DNA of 64,000 nt, taken from positions 186,001 through 250,000 of the forward strand of contig NZ_JAFBFW010000005.1 in NCBI RefSeq assembly GCF_016909495.1, given 5' to 3'. Below the pieces are notes generated by a model, which saw only the letters and a program-made list of their open reading frames with translations, was not told where the DNA came from and ran no database searches. Positions 8,749 through 17,507 of the stretch are shown one piece after another. The stretch's first letter is position 1; each line of letters opens with the position of its first letter. Source of the DNA: Pantoea coffeiphila (GTDB lineage Bacteria > Pseudomonadota > Gammaproteobacteria > Enterobacterales > Enterobacteriaceae). Position numbers and translations under genes: made by a program.

Positions 8749-9513
8749 TTAAACCGCTGGAGCATCCACCTCATTTAATCCCCCGTTAATACGAAAAGCC
8801 ACCCGCTGCGGATGATTCACCGAAACCAGATACTCAATTGGCCGACGCTGCCTGTCGTAAATCACCCCGCGATACACCAGTGCGGGGCTCTCCGGCTTCG
8901 CCTGCAACAGCTGATGTTCCTCTTCATTCATCGCCGCAGCGCGAAGCGTTCCTTCATCGTACACATCCTGAATCTGGTAGCGTTCGGCCAGCAGGCGATA
9001 CAGCGATCCGGCCTCTTCCAGCATTTCGGCACTGAGATCCACGACCCGCGCACGGGGTAAATAGCTGGTTTCCAGACAGAAAGGCTGCCCGTCGGCCAGA
9101 CGCAGGCGTTTGATCATCACCACTTCGTCGCCCTCTGCGATGTGCAGCAGGCGCGCAATACGGGCGCTGGCGGTGGATATATGGAAATAGATCAGCTGGC
9201 TGCTGGGAACGGCACCGTTAAGCTCCAGGATCTTACCGATCCCCAATGCGGGCTGTAGCGGTCGTTCAATGGGGGTATCCAGCAGCCAGGTGCCCTGATT
9301 GCCCCGTCGCTCCAGCACACCTTCCTCAACCAGCTCTGCCAGCAGTTTGCGCACGGTCATCCGGCTGAGGGACAGTAGCTCACACAGCTCGCGTTCGGCG
9401 GGGATCTGATCGCCGCTGTTGAAATCGGGGGAATGGAGGATCTCCAGCAGCCGTTTACGTGCCTCAAGATAGCTTTTTCTGGGCTTCCTGGTCTGCTTTT
9501 CAGATGTACTCAT
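8749..9513 (-). CDS. GntR-family regulator (HutC/FrlR type, UTRA domain)
   Basis: A 254-residue transcription factor with an N-terminal winged helix (about residues 15-80; IPAERELCELLSLSRMTVRK is the recognition region) and a C-terminal UTRA ligand domain (about residues 95-245, ending EYLVSVNHPQRVAF). It is divergent from the substrate-binding-protein/deglycase/kinase unit, matching FrlR beside frl genes in Escherichia coli, so it probably represses that unit and senses a phosphorylated fructosamine. The intergenic region holds repeated GGTAT motifs that could be its operators. The ligand is inferred from neighbours only. Confidence 0.85.
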   Translation of the reverse strand: MSTSEKQTRKPRKSYLEARKRLLEILHSPDFNSGDQIPAERELCELLSLSRMTVRKLLAELVEEGVLERRGNQGTWLLDTPIERPLQPALGIGKILELNGAVPSSQLIYFHISTASARIARLLHIAEGDEVVMIKRLRLADGQPFCLETSYLPRARVVDLSAEMLEEAGSLYRLLAERYQIQDVYDEGTLRAAAMNEEEHQLLQAKPESPALVYRGVIYDRQRRPIEYLVSVNHPQRVAFRINGGLNEVDAPAV

Positions 9514-9617
9514 GGTCTGTTTAGCTCTGATGTTGAAAATGAAACAGGTTGAATATCAAGATATTGTTTTAGTGAACTAAATGTGTTTATTTGAAGCGAT
9601 AAGTTGCACAAATAATA

Positions 9618-9716
9618 ACATACCATCCGGATTTTTTTGGTATTTAATCAACAATAATTGTTGCTATATAAAGCACTAAAAGCGTATATCAATACTCATG
9701 GTATGTTTTTTGGTAT
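9618..9716. promoter_or_regulatory. Candidate GntR operator pair in the divergent intergenic region
   Basis: Two related motifs lie about 70 nt apart. ACATACCAT at 9618-9626 and ATGGTATGT at 9698-9706 are exact reverse complements. TTTTTTGGTAT occurs at 9633-9643 and again at 9706-9716. HutC-type GntR proteins bind short palindromes containing GGTATACC-like cores, so these are plausible operators for the neighbouring regulator, with the second just upstream of the substrate-binding-protein start at 9741. Looping between the two is possible. There is no direct evidence beyond the repeats. Confidence 0.45.
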
Positions 9717-9740
9717 AAATGCAACACCAGGGGAACAGCT

Positions 9741-10526
9741 ATGAGAATAAAAACAACTATCGCAGTACTGGCAGCCGCTCTCGTTCTGTCAGCAAGCGTC
9801 CACTCGGCAACGGCTGCGGATCAGATCCGTTTCGGCATCGATCCCACCTTCCCGCCGTTTGAATCGAAAAACGCCAGCGGTCAGCTGGTTGGCTTCGATA
9901 TCGATCTCGGCAATGCCATCTGTGCGGAGATGAAAGTGGAATGCACCTGGGTTCAGAACAGCTTTGACGGGCTGATCCCGGCGCTACAGGCCAAGAAATT
10001 TGATGCGATTCTCTCGTCCTTATCGATCACCGAAGAGCGTAAGAAAGCGATCGCTTTCAGCAACAAGCTGTTCAACACGCCGGCATTCCTGATCGCTGCG
10101 AAGAACAGCTCGCTGCATCCCACGGCGGAATCGCTGAAGGGAAAGCGTATTGGCGTGCAGCAGGGATCGGTGTTTGAAACCTACGCCAATCAATACTGGC
10201 GTAGTGCGGGCGTGGAAGTCATTACCTATCCGGATGCGGAATCGGTGTATGCCGACCTGATCAACGGTCGCCTTGACGGCACGCTGGACGACGCGGTGGT
10301 GATTACCGAAGCGCTGCTCAGCAAGCCACAGGGGCAAAGCTTCACGCTTATCCAGCCGCAGGTCAAAGACGATACGATCTTCGGGCCCGGCACCGGTATC
10401 GGTCTGCGCCTGAAGGATCAGGTTCTGCTGGCCCGTTTTAACCAAGCTATCGATACCATCCGCGCTAACGGAACTTACGATCGTTTAGCGAAAAAATACT
10501 TTAATTTCAACATCTACGGTGAGTAA
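9741..10526 (+). CDS. Periplasmic amino-acid-type ABC substrate-binding protein (HisJ/ArgT family)
   Basis: A 261-residue solute-binding protein with a signal peptide cleaved near ATAA/DQ (residue 26) and the family marks RFGIDPTFPPFES, GFDIDLGNAIC and FDAILSSLSITEERK. This type binds cationic or polar amino acids. Being first in an operon with a fructosamine deglycase and kinase, it probably captures fructose-amino acids. No permease or ATPase gene accompanies it, so it would have to work with a transporter encoded elsewhere (for example a HisQMP-like complex). Its end supplies the GGTGAG ribosome-binding site of the next gene. Confidence 0.85.
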   Translation: MRIKTTIAVLAAALVLSASVHSATAADQIRFGIDPTFPPFESKNASGQLVGFDIDLGNAICAEMKVECTWVQNSFDGLIPALQAKKFDAILSSLSITEERKKAIAFSNKLFNTPAFLIAAKNSSLHPTAESLKGKRIGVQQGSVFETYANQYWRSAGVEVITYPDAESVYADLINGRLDGTLDDAVVITEALLSKPQGQSFTLIQPQVKDDTIFGPGTGIGLRLKDQVLLARFNQAIDTIRANGTYDRLAKKYFNFNIYGE

Positions 10527-10530
10527 CGCC

Positions 10531-11505
10531 ATGCAGACCCAAACCATTATCGCCTCCCTGATGAGCAGCCATTTCCAGACAACTCCGCTGCGTCAGATTT
10601 TCCTGGTGGCCTGCGGTGGCTCGCTGGTGGATATGTATCCCTCTCACTATTTCCTCAGCGAGCAGAGCGACATCCTGCGTTCGTGGATGATGACCGCCAA
10701 TGAGTTCGCTTACGCCACGCCGAAAGCGCTGGGGGCATCATCGCTGGTTATCGTCTGCTCGCACGGCGGTAACACGCCGGAATCCGTCGCGGCGGCGAAG
10801 CTGGCGAAAGCGCGCGGTGCGGCAACGGTAACGCTGACTCACAATGCGGAAGCGCAGCTGTTGCAGTGGGCCGATCATAACCTGCTGTACCAGTGGGGAG
10901 ATGACACGCCGGTGACCGATAATCCAATGGCGCTGATCCTCAGTCTGTGTGTCGATGTGCTGCGCCAGGTGGAGGATTATGCCGGATGGCAGGATTTCCA
11001 GCAGGGCTTCACGCAGATCGATGCGGTGATCCGCCAGGGCCGGACGCAGGTAGCCGATCGCTGTACGGATTTTGCGGAACGTTATCAGCATGATTCCCTG
11101 TTTTACGTGCTTTCCAGCGGTGCGTCTTACGGCCATGCCTATGGCTTTGCCATCTGCTCGCTGATGGAGATGCAGCGTGTTGATGCTGCCTCCATCCACA
11201 GCGGCGAGTTTTTCCACGGCCCGTTTGAAGTCACCGACAATCACGTGCCGTTTATTCTGCTGATGAACGAAGGCCGTACGCGTGAACTCGACCAGCGCGC
11301 GCTGTCATTCCTGAACCGTTACAACGATAAAACCGTGGTAGTGGATGCCCGTGAGCTGGGCCTGAACGCGCTGCCCGCGTCGGTAGTGGACTACTTTAAC
11401 CCGGTACTGTTTTACAGCATCATGTGCGACTACCGCGCGGCGCTGGCCGATATCCGTCAGCATCCGCTTTCAACCCGTCGCTACATGGGCGTCGTGGACT
11501 ACTAA
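10531..11505 (+). CDS. frlB: Fructosamine-6-phosphate deglycase, FrlB-like (SIS domains)
   Basis: A 324-residue sugar isomerase (SIS) protein. In E. coli, FrlB splits fructoselysine 6-phosphate into glucose 6-phosphate and lysine. VACGGS, CSHGGNTPES, SSGASYGHAYGF and SGEFFHGPFEV are the SIS and deglycase signatures, and the ending RRYMGVVDY closely resembles FrlB. The ATG at 10531 is preferred over an in-frame GTG at 10519 because GGTGAG lies 7 nt upstream of it. The kinase that makes its substrate follows 12 nt downstream. Which fructosamine is used cannot be told from the sequence. Confidence 0.82.
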   Translation: MQTQTIIASLMSSHFQTTPLRQIFLVACGGSLVDMYPSHYFLSEQSDILRSWMMTANEFAYATPKALGASSLVIVCSHGGNTPESVAAAKLAKARGAATVTLTHNAEAQLLQWADHNLLYQWGDDTPVTDNPMALILSLCVDVLRQVEDYAGWQDFQQGFTQIDAVIRQGRTQVADRCTDFAERYQHDSLFYVLSSGASYGHAYGFAICSLMEMQRVDAASIHSGEFFHGPFEVTDNHVPFILLMNEGRTRELDQRALSFLNRYNDKTVVVDARELGLNALPASVVDYFNPVLFYSIMCDYRAALADIRQHPLSTRRYMGVVDY

Positions 11506-11517
11506 GGGCAGCGTAAG

Positions 11518-12330
11518 ATGAAAGTGATTGGCGTGGGCGACAACGTTGTCGACAAATATGAGCACCGGCGCGTGCGTTACCCCGGCGGCAATGCGCTGAA
11601 CTTCAGCGTCTATGCCGCGATGCTGGGGGCGGAGTCTGCCTATCTGGGGATTTTTGGTGATGATAATGCGGCGGAGCACGTGCAGCGTGCGCTGGCCGCG
11701 CGCAGTATTGATACACGCTACTGCCGCCAGGTGGCGGGGGAAAATGGCTATGCGCGTCTGACCATCCAACAGGGTGAGAGGGTGTTTCTTGATTCCAATC
11801 TTGGCGGCGTGCGGCAGACAGAATCGATGGCGTTTATTTTGCCGCATCGCGACTGGCTGCAGGATTTTTCGTTGATCCACACCAGCAGCTACAGCTATAT
11901 CGATGAACAGCTGCCCGAGCTGGCGCAGCTCCCCGGCTGGCTGAGCTATGATTTCTCGGATGATTTCGTAACTGAACAGGCGCTGCCGCTCTGCCGCTGG
12001 CTGGACGCGGCATTTTTCTCCTGCGCGGATCGTTCACTTGAGGAAACGCGCGAACTGCTGGTTAAGGTGGTTGAAGCCGGGAGCCGATACGCGATCGCCA
12101 CGCGCGGTGCTGAAGGTGCGCTGCTGTTCGACGGGAAAAACTGGTATCAGCAGGCACCGGAAGCGGTCATACCGATCGATACGCTCGGCGCGGGAGATGC
12201 ATTTATCACCGCCTTTCTGCTGAGTTTCCGCCAGCAGGGGGATATTGCGGCAGCACTACACGCCGGAGCGCAGTTCGCGGCGAAAATCTGCCTGCTGGAA
12301 GGCGCTTTTGGTGACGGGGAAGCTTACTGA
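11518..12330 (+). CDS. frlD: PfkB-family fructosamine 6-kinase, FrlD-like
   Basis: A 270-residue ribokinase-fold enzyme that would phosphorylate the imported fructosamine at C6 before cleavage by the FrlB-like protein. PGGNALN near residue 22 is the substrate-side motif. IDTLGAGDAFITAF (about residues 220-233) carries the anion hole and catalytic aspartate. Length and the opening VIGVGDNVVD fit FrlD. It ends the operon, and repeat C begins within 30 nt of its stop codon. Confidence 0.82.
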   Translation: MKVIGVGDNVVDKYEHRRVRYPGGNALNFSVYAAMLGAESAYLGIFGDDNAAEHVQRALAARSIDTRYCRQVAGENGYARLTIQQGERVFLDSNLGGVRQTESMAFILPHRDWLQDFSLIHTSSYSYIDEQLPELAQLPGWLSYDFSDDFVTEQALPLCRWLDAAFFSCADRSLEETRELLVKVVEAGSRYAIATRGAEGALLFDGKNWYQQAPEAVIPIDTLGAGDAFITAFLLSFRQQGDIAAALHAGAQFAAKICLLEGAFGDGEAY

Positions 12331-12358
12331 GGGTTCACCAGAAGAAAGCCGGAATTCA

Positions 12359-12711
12359 TTTTTCAGGCAACACGAAAGTCCGAAAGCAGGCTGGTTGTGC
12401 TCCGAGTGAACAATCCGCAGCGCTGAACGTAGAGAGGAAGCCAGGATTCGCCCACAGGGAAGTGGGCGAAAGGCACAGCCGCGCAGGACGCGCGTCTGGG
12501 CCGGTCCGACAGGCTGACGATCGAAGTGAAGGCACCGCGCAGCGGCGCGAGGACCGTCCGACCGGGGGCACAACCAGCCAGCGCCAGCTCCAGACTTTGC
12601 AAACGACCCGGCGCAAGTGCCAATCAGGGCCGGTCCGACAGGCTGACGATCGAAGTGAAGGCACCGCGCAAGCGGCGCGAGGACGCCCGATCGGGGGCAC
12701 AACCAGCCAGC
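12359..12711. repeat. Long composite dispersed repeat, copy C (half element after frlD)
   Basis: This block matches the second half of copies A and B in the same orientation, beginning at the shared TTTTTCAGGCAAC. It lacks the left arm. The perfect hairpin is present (stems 12447-12455 and 12462-12470). Two tandem copies of the right-arm unit follow (about 12495-12585 and 12630-12711). It fills the gap between the convergent frlD-like and sorE genes, so it could also form a transcript-end structure. No coding function is supported. Confidence 0.82.
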
Positions 12712-12743
12712 TTAATCACCTGGCTGGCCCGAAGCTGCAACCA

Positions 12744-13973
12744 TCACCCCACATTAATATCCTCAGCGTGCGCCAGCAAATACTGCTCCGCCTCGCCGGA
12801 CCAGATCCCATGATGCCGCTCCAGAATCGCCGCCAGCTCAGGATCGGCAATCTTACCCAGCGGCGTCAGCGGCAGTGATTTACCTGTGTACACCAGCTTT
12901 TTCCCACCGCCCACCGCAGGCAGATCCAGCGTCGTTTCCCCGGCCGCATTCAGCCCAAGAATATGAGTGACGATCTTCGCCGCATTGACTTTCTTCGCCT
13001 GCATCAGCTCAACGGCGGCACGCATATCATCGGTGTTGCCGCCGGAAGTACCGACGTAGTGGGTAAAGGCATAGTGGACATCGTAGAAGTTCACCGGCGC
13101 GCTGAAGGCCTTATCCTGCGGACCGGCGAAGAAGTTAACGCAGCCGTCCGGGGCCAGCAGTGAAGAGGAGAGGGTCAGCAGATGCTCCTTCGGAACGAAA
13201 ACGAAAATATCATCGAAGCCCTTGCCGTCGGTCAGCGCCATCAGCGTATCGTAGTCGGCTTCATTACCGTCGATATAGTGCAGTTCGGTCTGCGGCTCTG
13301 AATGATAGTGCTGGCGCGCATAGCTCATCTTCGGCTTGTTGGTATCGGTAACGACCAGCAGCGACGGGTTGATCGGGCCGTGCAGGGCATAGTCGATGGC
13401 CAGCAGCCCCATCGGGCCGGTACCGCCGAGGATCAGCGTGCGCCCCTGCGGGCGAATACCCATCACGTGGTTATAAGTGCCTTCCTGCAGGTGATAGTTG
13501 GCGTTAAACGCGCCGATCACGCAGGAAAGCGGCTCGACCATCGATCCTTCAAACCAGGTATCGCCCTCCCAGGAGAGCAGACAATCCTGCTCCATCACCT
13601 CGTTGGGGATCACCACGTGAGTCGCGCCACCGCCGATCCACGGGAACGAGTAGCCCGGGCAGTCGGGGCGATCCGGTAGTTGCAGGTTGGCCTGGATCAC
13701 GTAGCGCTGCCCGGCGTGGAATTTATGCTGCCACTTCTTGCCGACTGCGAGGATCTCGCCGCAGAACTCGTGGCCGATAATGATCGGATTGGTTGCCACG
13801 TCGTCCGGCACCTTTTTGTGGTCCGCGCCAAGATTGGCCTCTTTCCAGGAAGAGAGGCACAGACTGTCGGTCACCACGCGTGCCAGAATTTCATCGTCCT
13901 GCATCTCCGGTAGCTCGAAAGTTTCCAGGCGCAGATCGCGTTTGCCGTACAGGCGTAAAGCTGTTGTTTTCAT
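12744..13973 (-). CDS. sorE: L-sorbose-1-phosphate reductase SorE
   Basis: A 409-residue zinc-type medium-chain dehydrogenase that reduces L-sorbose 1-phosphate to D-glucitol 6-phosphate. GHEFCGE is the zinc-site signature and LILGGTGPMG (about residues 190-200) binds the dinucleotide. The sequence is very close to what I know of Klebsiella SorE. The ATG at 13973 is chosen because GAGGTGG stands just upstream; an in-frame extension by four residues lacks support. It is the last gene of sorCDFBAME, separated from sorM by a short hairpin. Confidence 0.93.
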   Translation of the reverse strand: MKTTALRLYGKRDLRLETFELPEMQDDEILARVVTDSLCLSSWKEANLGADHKKVPDDVATNPIIIGHEFCGEILAVGKKWQHKFHAGQRYVIQANLQLPDRPDCPGYSFPWIGGGATHVVIPNEVMEQDCLLSWEGDTWFEGSMVEPLSCVIGAFNANYHLQEGTYNHVMGIRPQGRTLILGGTGPMGLLAIDYALHGPINPSLLVVTDTNKPKMSYARQHYHSEPQTELHYIDGNEADYDTLMALTDGKGFDDIFVFVPKEHLLTLSSSLLAPDGCVNFFAGPQDKAFSAPVNFYDVHYAFTHYVGTSGGNTDDMRAAVELMQAKKVNAAKIVTHILGLNAAGETTLDLPAVGGGKKLVYTGKSLPLTPLGKIADPELAAILERHHGIWSGEAEQYLLAHAEDINVG

Positions 13974-13995
13974 AAACCACCTCATTGTTTAGTAT

Positions 13996-14016
13996 GCCCC
14001 GCCAGCGATGCGGGGC
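13996..14016 (-). other. Intercistronic hairpin between sorM and sorE
   Basis: GCCCCGC and GCGGGGC form a perfect 7-bp GC-rich stem around a 7-nt loop in the 50-nt gap between the sorM stop and the sorE start. There is no U-run, so it is more likely an mRNA processing or stabilising element than a terminator. Confidence 0.5.
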
Positions 14017-14022
14017 GGAAAA

Positions 14023-14847
14023 TCAGGACAGGAAGCCCAGCGCGTTGCCGACAATTCCTAAGCCAAACAGGGCGAAGATCAGCCACACCGGGTTAATTTT
14101 TTTGTTGAGAAGGCGCACCATCAGCAGCGTCAGGCCCAGCGCCAGCAGGCCGGGGCAGAGCTGATCGAGGATGTTCTGTACGGTAGTCGTCACCGTGCTG
14201 CCATCCGGGCCGGGCGTTTGGGAAACGATCACCGGCACGCTGATGCTGGTCCATTTGGTCACCAGCACCCCCATCACAAACAGGCCGAGGATCGATGCTC
14301 CTTCGGTCAGTTTTTGCAGCAGGTTACCGCCCATATCGCTGACGATGTTGACCCCTTTACGGAAGCCCCAGGTCAGGCCGTACCACTTCAGTGCCAGGCG
14401 CACCGCATTGAAAATAAAGAAGAACAGTAGCGGGCCGAGGATATTGCCGGACAGCGCCAGTGAGGCACCCAACGCGGCGGTGATCGGGCGCAGCGTGCCC
14501 CACACCAGCGGGTCGCCGACCCCGGCCAGCGGTCCCATCAATCCCACTTTGATACCGTTAATTGCACCGTCATCAATATCCGCGCCGTTGGCGCGTGCTT
14601 CTTCCATCGCCACCGTCACGCCAATCACCGGGCCACAAACCGCAGGCGTGGTATTAAAGAACACCAGATGCCGCTTCAGCGCCGCGACCTGATCTTCCTT
14701 CAGCGGGTACAGGCGCTTGATGGCGGGAACCATGTCGTAGCAAAAGCCCAGCCCGTGAATACGTTCGAAGTTGAATGACGCCTGCTGCAGGTTCGAGCGC
14801 AGAAACATTTTAATCAGGTCGCCCTGGGTGATTTTTCTCTGTTCCAT
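14023..14847 (-). CDS. sorM: Sorbose PTS permease subunit IID, SorM
   Basis: A 274-residue EIID subunit of the mannose-type PTS family. With SorA it forms the membrane channel that transports and phosphorylates L-sorbose. The opening EQRKITQGDLIKMFLRSNLQ, PAVCGPVIGVT and GLMGPLAGVGDPL are EIID signatures, and a final hydrophobic helix ends NALGFLS. The start at 14847 has a GGTGA site. It is placed directly after sorA, as in Klebsiella. Confidence 0.94.
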   Translation of the reverse strand: MEQRKITQGDLIKMFLRSNLQQASFNFERIHGLGFCYDMVPAIKRLYPLKEDQVAALKRHLVFFNTTPAVCGPVIGVTVAMEEARANGADIDDGAINGIKVGLMGPLAGVGDPLVWGTLRPITAALGASLALSGNILGPLLFFFIFNAVRLALKWYGLTWGFRKGVNIVSDMGGNLLQKLTEGASILGLFVMGVLVTKWTSISVPVIVSQTPGPDGSTVTTTVQNILDQLCPGLLALGLTLLMVRLLNKKINPVWLIFALFGLGIVGNALGFLS

Positions 14848-14858
14848 TGTGTTCACCA

Positions 14859-15656
14859 TCAGTCATCAAGCTGGTCGAGGGAGGAGGAAGATGTGGTGGA
14901 AGCCTGAGGTTCTGCCTTGCGCCACTGCGGATTAAGCTGGATATAGATCAGCGCGATAATCACACCGACGCCGCCGAAGGCCAGCAGGCTGAAATTGAGG
15001 TAGCCGCCCGCGAGGAAGCCGAGGAAGAAGAAGGGCATCAGGTACTTCACGCCCATCATGCGCAGCACCATGGCGTAGCCGACCACCACGATAAAGCCTC
15101 CGGCGATTTGCAGGCCGCGGGTAACGAATTCCGGGATGGCGTTCAGCATATTGCTGACCATATCGGCGCTGACAAACATCGAAACAATCAGTGCCGGAAC
15201 GGCCACGCGCAGCGCCTGAACGCCTAGCGCGGAAACGTGCAGCAGATCGATGGTGCCAAACTTCGCTTCCTCCGCGGCTTTATCCGCCGCGTGCTGGAAC
15301 ACCACGGTAATGGTGCGGGCGAGCACCGTCAGCACCTGGCCCGCCGCCGCGACCGGCAGCGCAATAGCAATACCGGTGGCGATGCTTTGGTGACCGACAA
15401 TCACCAGAATGGCGGAGATGATGCTGGCCAGCGCGGAGTCCGGCGACTGCGCCGCGCCAACATTCATCCAGCCCAGGGCAATAAGCTCCAGCGTGCCGCC
15501 GAGCATAATCCCGGTTTTTAAATCCCCGAGAATTAAACCAATAACGGTACAGGCAATTAACGGACGGTGGGTCTGGAATTCATCCAGCACGCTGCCCATT
15601 CCGGCAATACAGGAAAAAATAAAAATAGCGATTATTTGTAGGGTACTTATTTCCAT
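14859..15656 (-). CDS. sorA: Sorbose PTS permease subunit IIC, SorA
   Basis: A 265-residue polytopic EIIC subunit of the mannose-type PTS family. IFSCIAGMGSVLDEFQTHRP, LGGTLELIALGWMNVGAA and the hydrophobic segments around ALPVAAAGQV and LQIAGGFIVVVGYAMVL mark the family and its membrane helices. The ATG at 15656 follows GGTGA. It pairs with SorM to form the sorbose translocator and is energised by SorF and SorB. Confidence 0.94.
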   Translation of the reverse strand: MEISTLQIIAIFIFSCIAGMGSVLDEFQTHRPLIACTVIGLILGDLKTGIMLGGTLELIALGWMNVGAAQSPDSALASIISAILVIVGHQSIATGIAIALPVAAAGQVLTVLARTITVVFQHAADKAAEEAKFGTIDLLHVSALGVQALRVAVPALIVSMFVSADMVSNMLNAIPEFVTRGLQIAGGFIVVVGYAMVLRMMGVKYLMPFFFLGFLAGGYLNFSLLAFGGVGVIIALIYIQLNPQWRKAEPQASTTSSSSLDQLDD

Positions 15657-15721
15657 CGTTTTCACCATTGAAATATGACGGTACCTGCCTGTCACGGCAT
15701 AAATACAGGCGCTGTTGTTTT

Positions 15722-16216
15722 TTATTCTGTGGCAGCGTGTTCTTTAATCTTGTCGAGGATATTTACCGATGGATCGGACGCCACCACGCGTAAATCCAGT
15801 TTTACACCCAGCTTATCCAGTTCGGTGAAAGCCTGAATATCCTGCTCATCCAGAGAAACCGCTTTGGTTAACTGTTTTTTCCCCGGTCGCCATGCCATAC
15901 CGCCAATATTCAGTGTGGCAATTTTCACGCCCTGTTTAACCATCGCCAGCGCATCCTGCGGATTGGTAAATAAATAGAAGACGGTTTCATTCTGATATTG
16001 TGGGTTGTGATAAACCGCGACGGCCTTTTCAATATTCACCACGTTCACTTTCATGCCCGGCGGCGCGGCCTGGCGCAGCAGCGTGCGGCGGACCTCATCG
16101 TTAAATACGTCATCATTGCAGATAATAATGCGCTGGGCGTTAGCCACTTTCGACCAGACGGTGGTGACCTGGCCGTGGATCAGGCGGTCATCAATACGGG
16201 CGAGCGTAATGTTCAT
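15722..16216 (-). CDS. sorB: Sorbose PTS phosphotransferase subunit IIB, SorB
   Basis: A 164-residue soluble EIIB subunit of the mannose family. The N-terminal RIDDRLIHGQV carries the phosphorylated histidine (H14), and NIGGMAWRPGKKQL is also typical. It receives phosphate from SorF and passes it to L-sorbose during uptake. Its start overlaps the last base of sorF, consistent with coupled translation of the two soluble components. Confidence 0.94.
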   Translation of the reverse strand: MNITLARIDDRLIHGQVTTVWSKVANAQRIIICNDDVFNDEVRRTLLRQAAPPGMKVNVVNIEKAVAVYHNPQYQNETVFYLFTNPQDALAMVKQGVKIATLNIGGMAWRPGKKQLTKAVSLDEQDIQAFTELDKLGVKLDLRVVASDPSVNILDKIKEHAATE

Positions 16217-16623
16217 TACAAATCCTCCTCAACGGTTTCCGGTTGCTGCCAGACGACGCAGCACTGACTGGCTATCGCGGTCAGGTGCTCGCACAGGGCA
16301 TCAACGTTCAGTGCATCCTGGTTATCCACCACCTCCAGCGCCAGCGGTAACGACAGGCCGCTGATGACCCTCAGTCGGGGATTGTGCATGGCCAGTGCTG
16401 CCGCCGCATTCCACGGGCTTCCGCACTGTAAATCCACGGCTATCAGCCACTCCTGTTCATTGTGAGCACTAACTAACTTTTCCAGTTTGGCCGTGATATC
16501 CCCGGCGTTTTCACCCGGGACAAACTCCACCGCCGTGGCGTTGACCTCGCCGTACACCATCCTCACGGAATCCAGTACGGCGCAGGCAAACTGGCCGTGG
16601 GCACAGAAAATAACGTTGACCAT
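16216..16623 (-). CDS. sorF: Sorbose PTS phosphotransferase subunit IIA, SorF
   Basis: A 135-residue EIIA subunit of the mannose family. FCAHGQFA near the N-terminus holds the active histidine (H9), which takes phosphate from HPr. The protein is about the usual length for a free-standing IIA. The position between sorD and sorB matches the Klebsiella sor operon. Confidence 0.93.
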   Translation of the reverse strand: MVNVIFCAHGQFACAVLDSVRMVYGEVNATAVEFVPGENAGDITAKLEKLVSAHNEQEWLIAVDLQCGSPWNAAAALAMHNPRLRVISGLSLPLALEVVDNQDALNVDALCEHLTAIASQCCVVWQQPETVEEDL

Positions 16624-16633
16624 TTTTCTCTCC

Positions 16634-17437
16634 TTAACCGCGCGTTTTACCGCCAGCGATGTTAGTGGTCACTCCGGTTATATAGCTTGCACGCTCTGAA
16701 AGCAGGTAACAGGTGAAGTCCGCGACTTCGCTCAGGCGGCCAGAGCGGCCGATCGGGATGGCATTTTTGCTGTAGCCGTCGCGCAGCTGCTGCACGCTGA
16801 TATTGCGCGTCCAGGCCAGCGCCTCTTCATATTCCGGGGTACGCAAACCGGTTTTCTCCAGAATGCCCGGCGCAACGCCCACTACGCGAATGCCGTGTTT
16901 GCCCAGCTCTTTTGCCCATGAGCGGGTAAAGCTGTTCAGCGCCGCCTTGGTTGCCGCATAGCAGCTCTGGCCTTCGGAACCTTCCAGCCCGCTTTCCGAT
17001 GAGACATTAACGATCACCCCTTCGCGCTGTTTGACCATCTGCCGCGCGACCGCCTGCGACATTAAGAACACGCCTTTTTGATTGATATTGACCATTTTCT
17101 CAAAGGCCGCTTCATTCAGTTCATAACGGCCCGCCGGTGCCTTTTCATCGACTAATAAACGCGGGAAGTTGACCCCGGCGTTATTGACCAGGCCATCAAT
17201 GCGGCCAAGTTTTTGAATGATATTTTCTACGCTTTGATTAACGTCAGTCGCGCTGGAAATATCGGTTGGCCAGAAATGATAATTCTCGCTATTATGATGT
17301 TTATCACCGCCGTGGATATCGGTCATCTGAACATTGGCACCCTGCGCCAGTAATTCATCGACGATTGATAAACCAATTCCCGATGCGCCACCGGTAACAA
17401 TAATTACTTTCCCTTCCAGGTTTAACCATGTATTCAT
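16634..17437 (-). CDS. sorD: D-glucitol-6-phosphate 2-dehydrogenase SorD
   Basis: A 267-residue short-chain dehydrogenase that oxidises glucitol 6-phosphate to fructose 6-phosphate, completing sorbose entry into glycolysis. TGGASGIG (near residue 15) binds NAD, NNAGVN follows, and the catalytic residues are S in VNVSSESG and YxxxK in CYAATKAAL. The ATG at 17437 is preferred because of an upstream GAGGGG and the match of NTWLNLEGKVI to known SorD starts. Confidence 0.94.
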   Translation of the reverse strand: MNTWLNLEGKVIIVTGGASGIGLSIVDELLAQGANVQMTDIHGGDKHHNSENYHFWPTDISSATDVNQSVENIIQKLGRIDGLVNNAGVNFPRLLVDEKAPAGRYELNEAAFEKMVNINQKGVFLMSQAVARQMVKQREGVIVNVSSESGLEGSEGQSCYAATKAALNSFTRSWAKELGKHGIRVVGVAPGILEKTGLRTPEYEEALAWTRNISVQQLRDGYSKNAIPIGRSGRLSEVADFTCYLLSERASYITGVTTNIAGGKTRG

Positions 17438-17507
17438 TTCATGCCCCTCGTTTTTTAGATAAAGGGATTCCCCGCAGAAAAATCTGCGTGAAATCACGTT
17501 GTTATTT

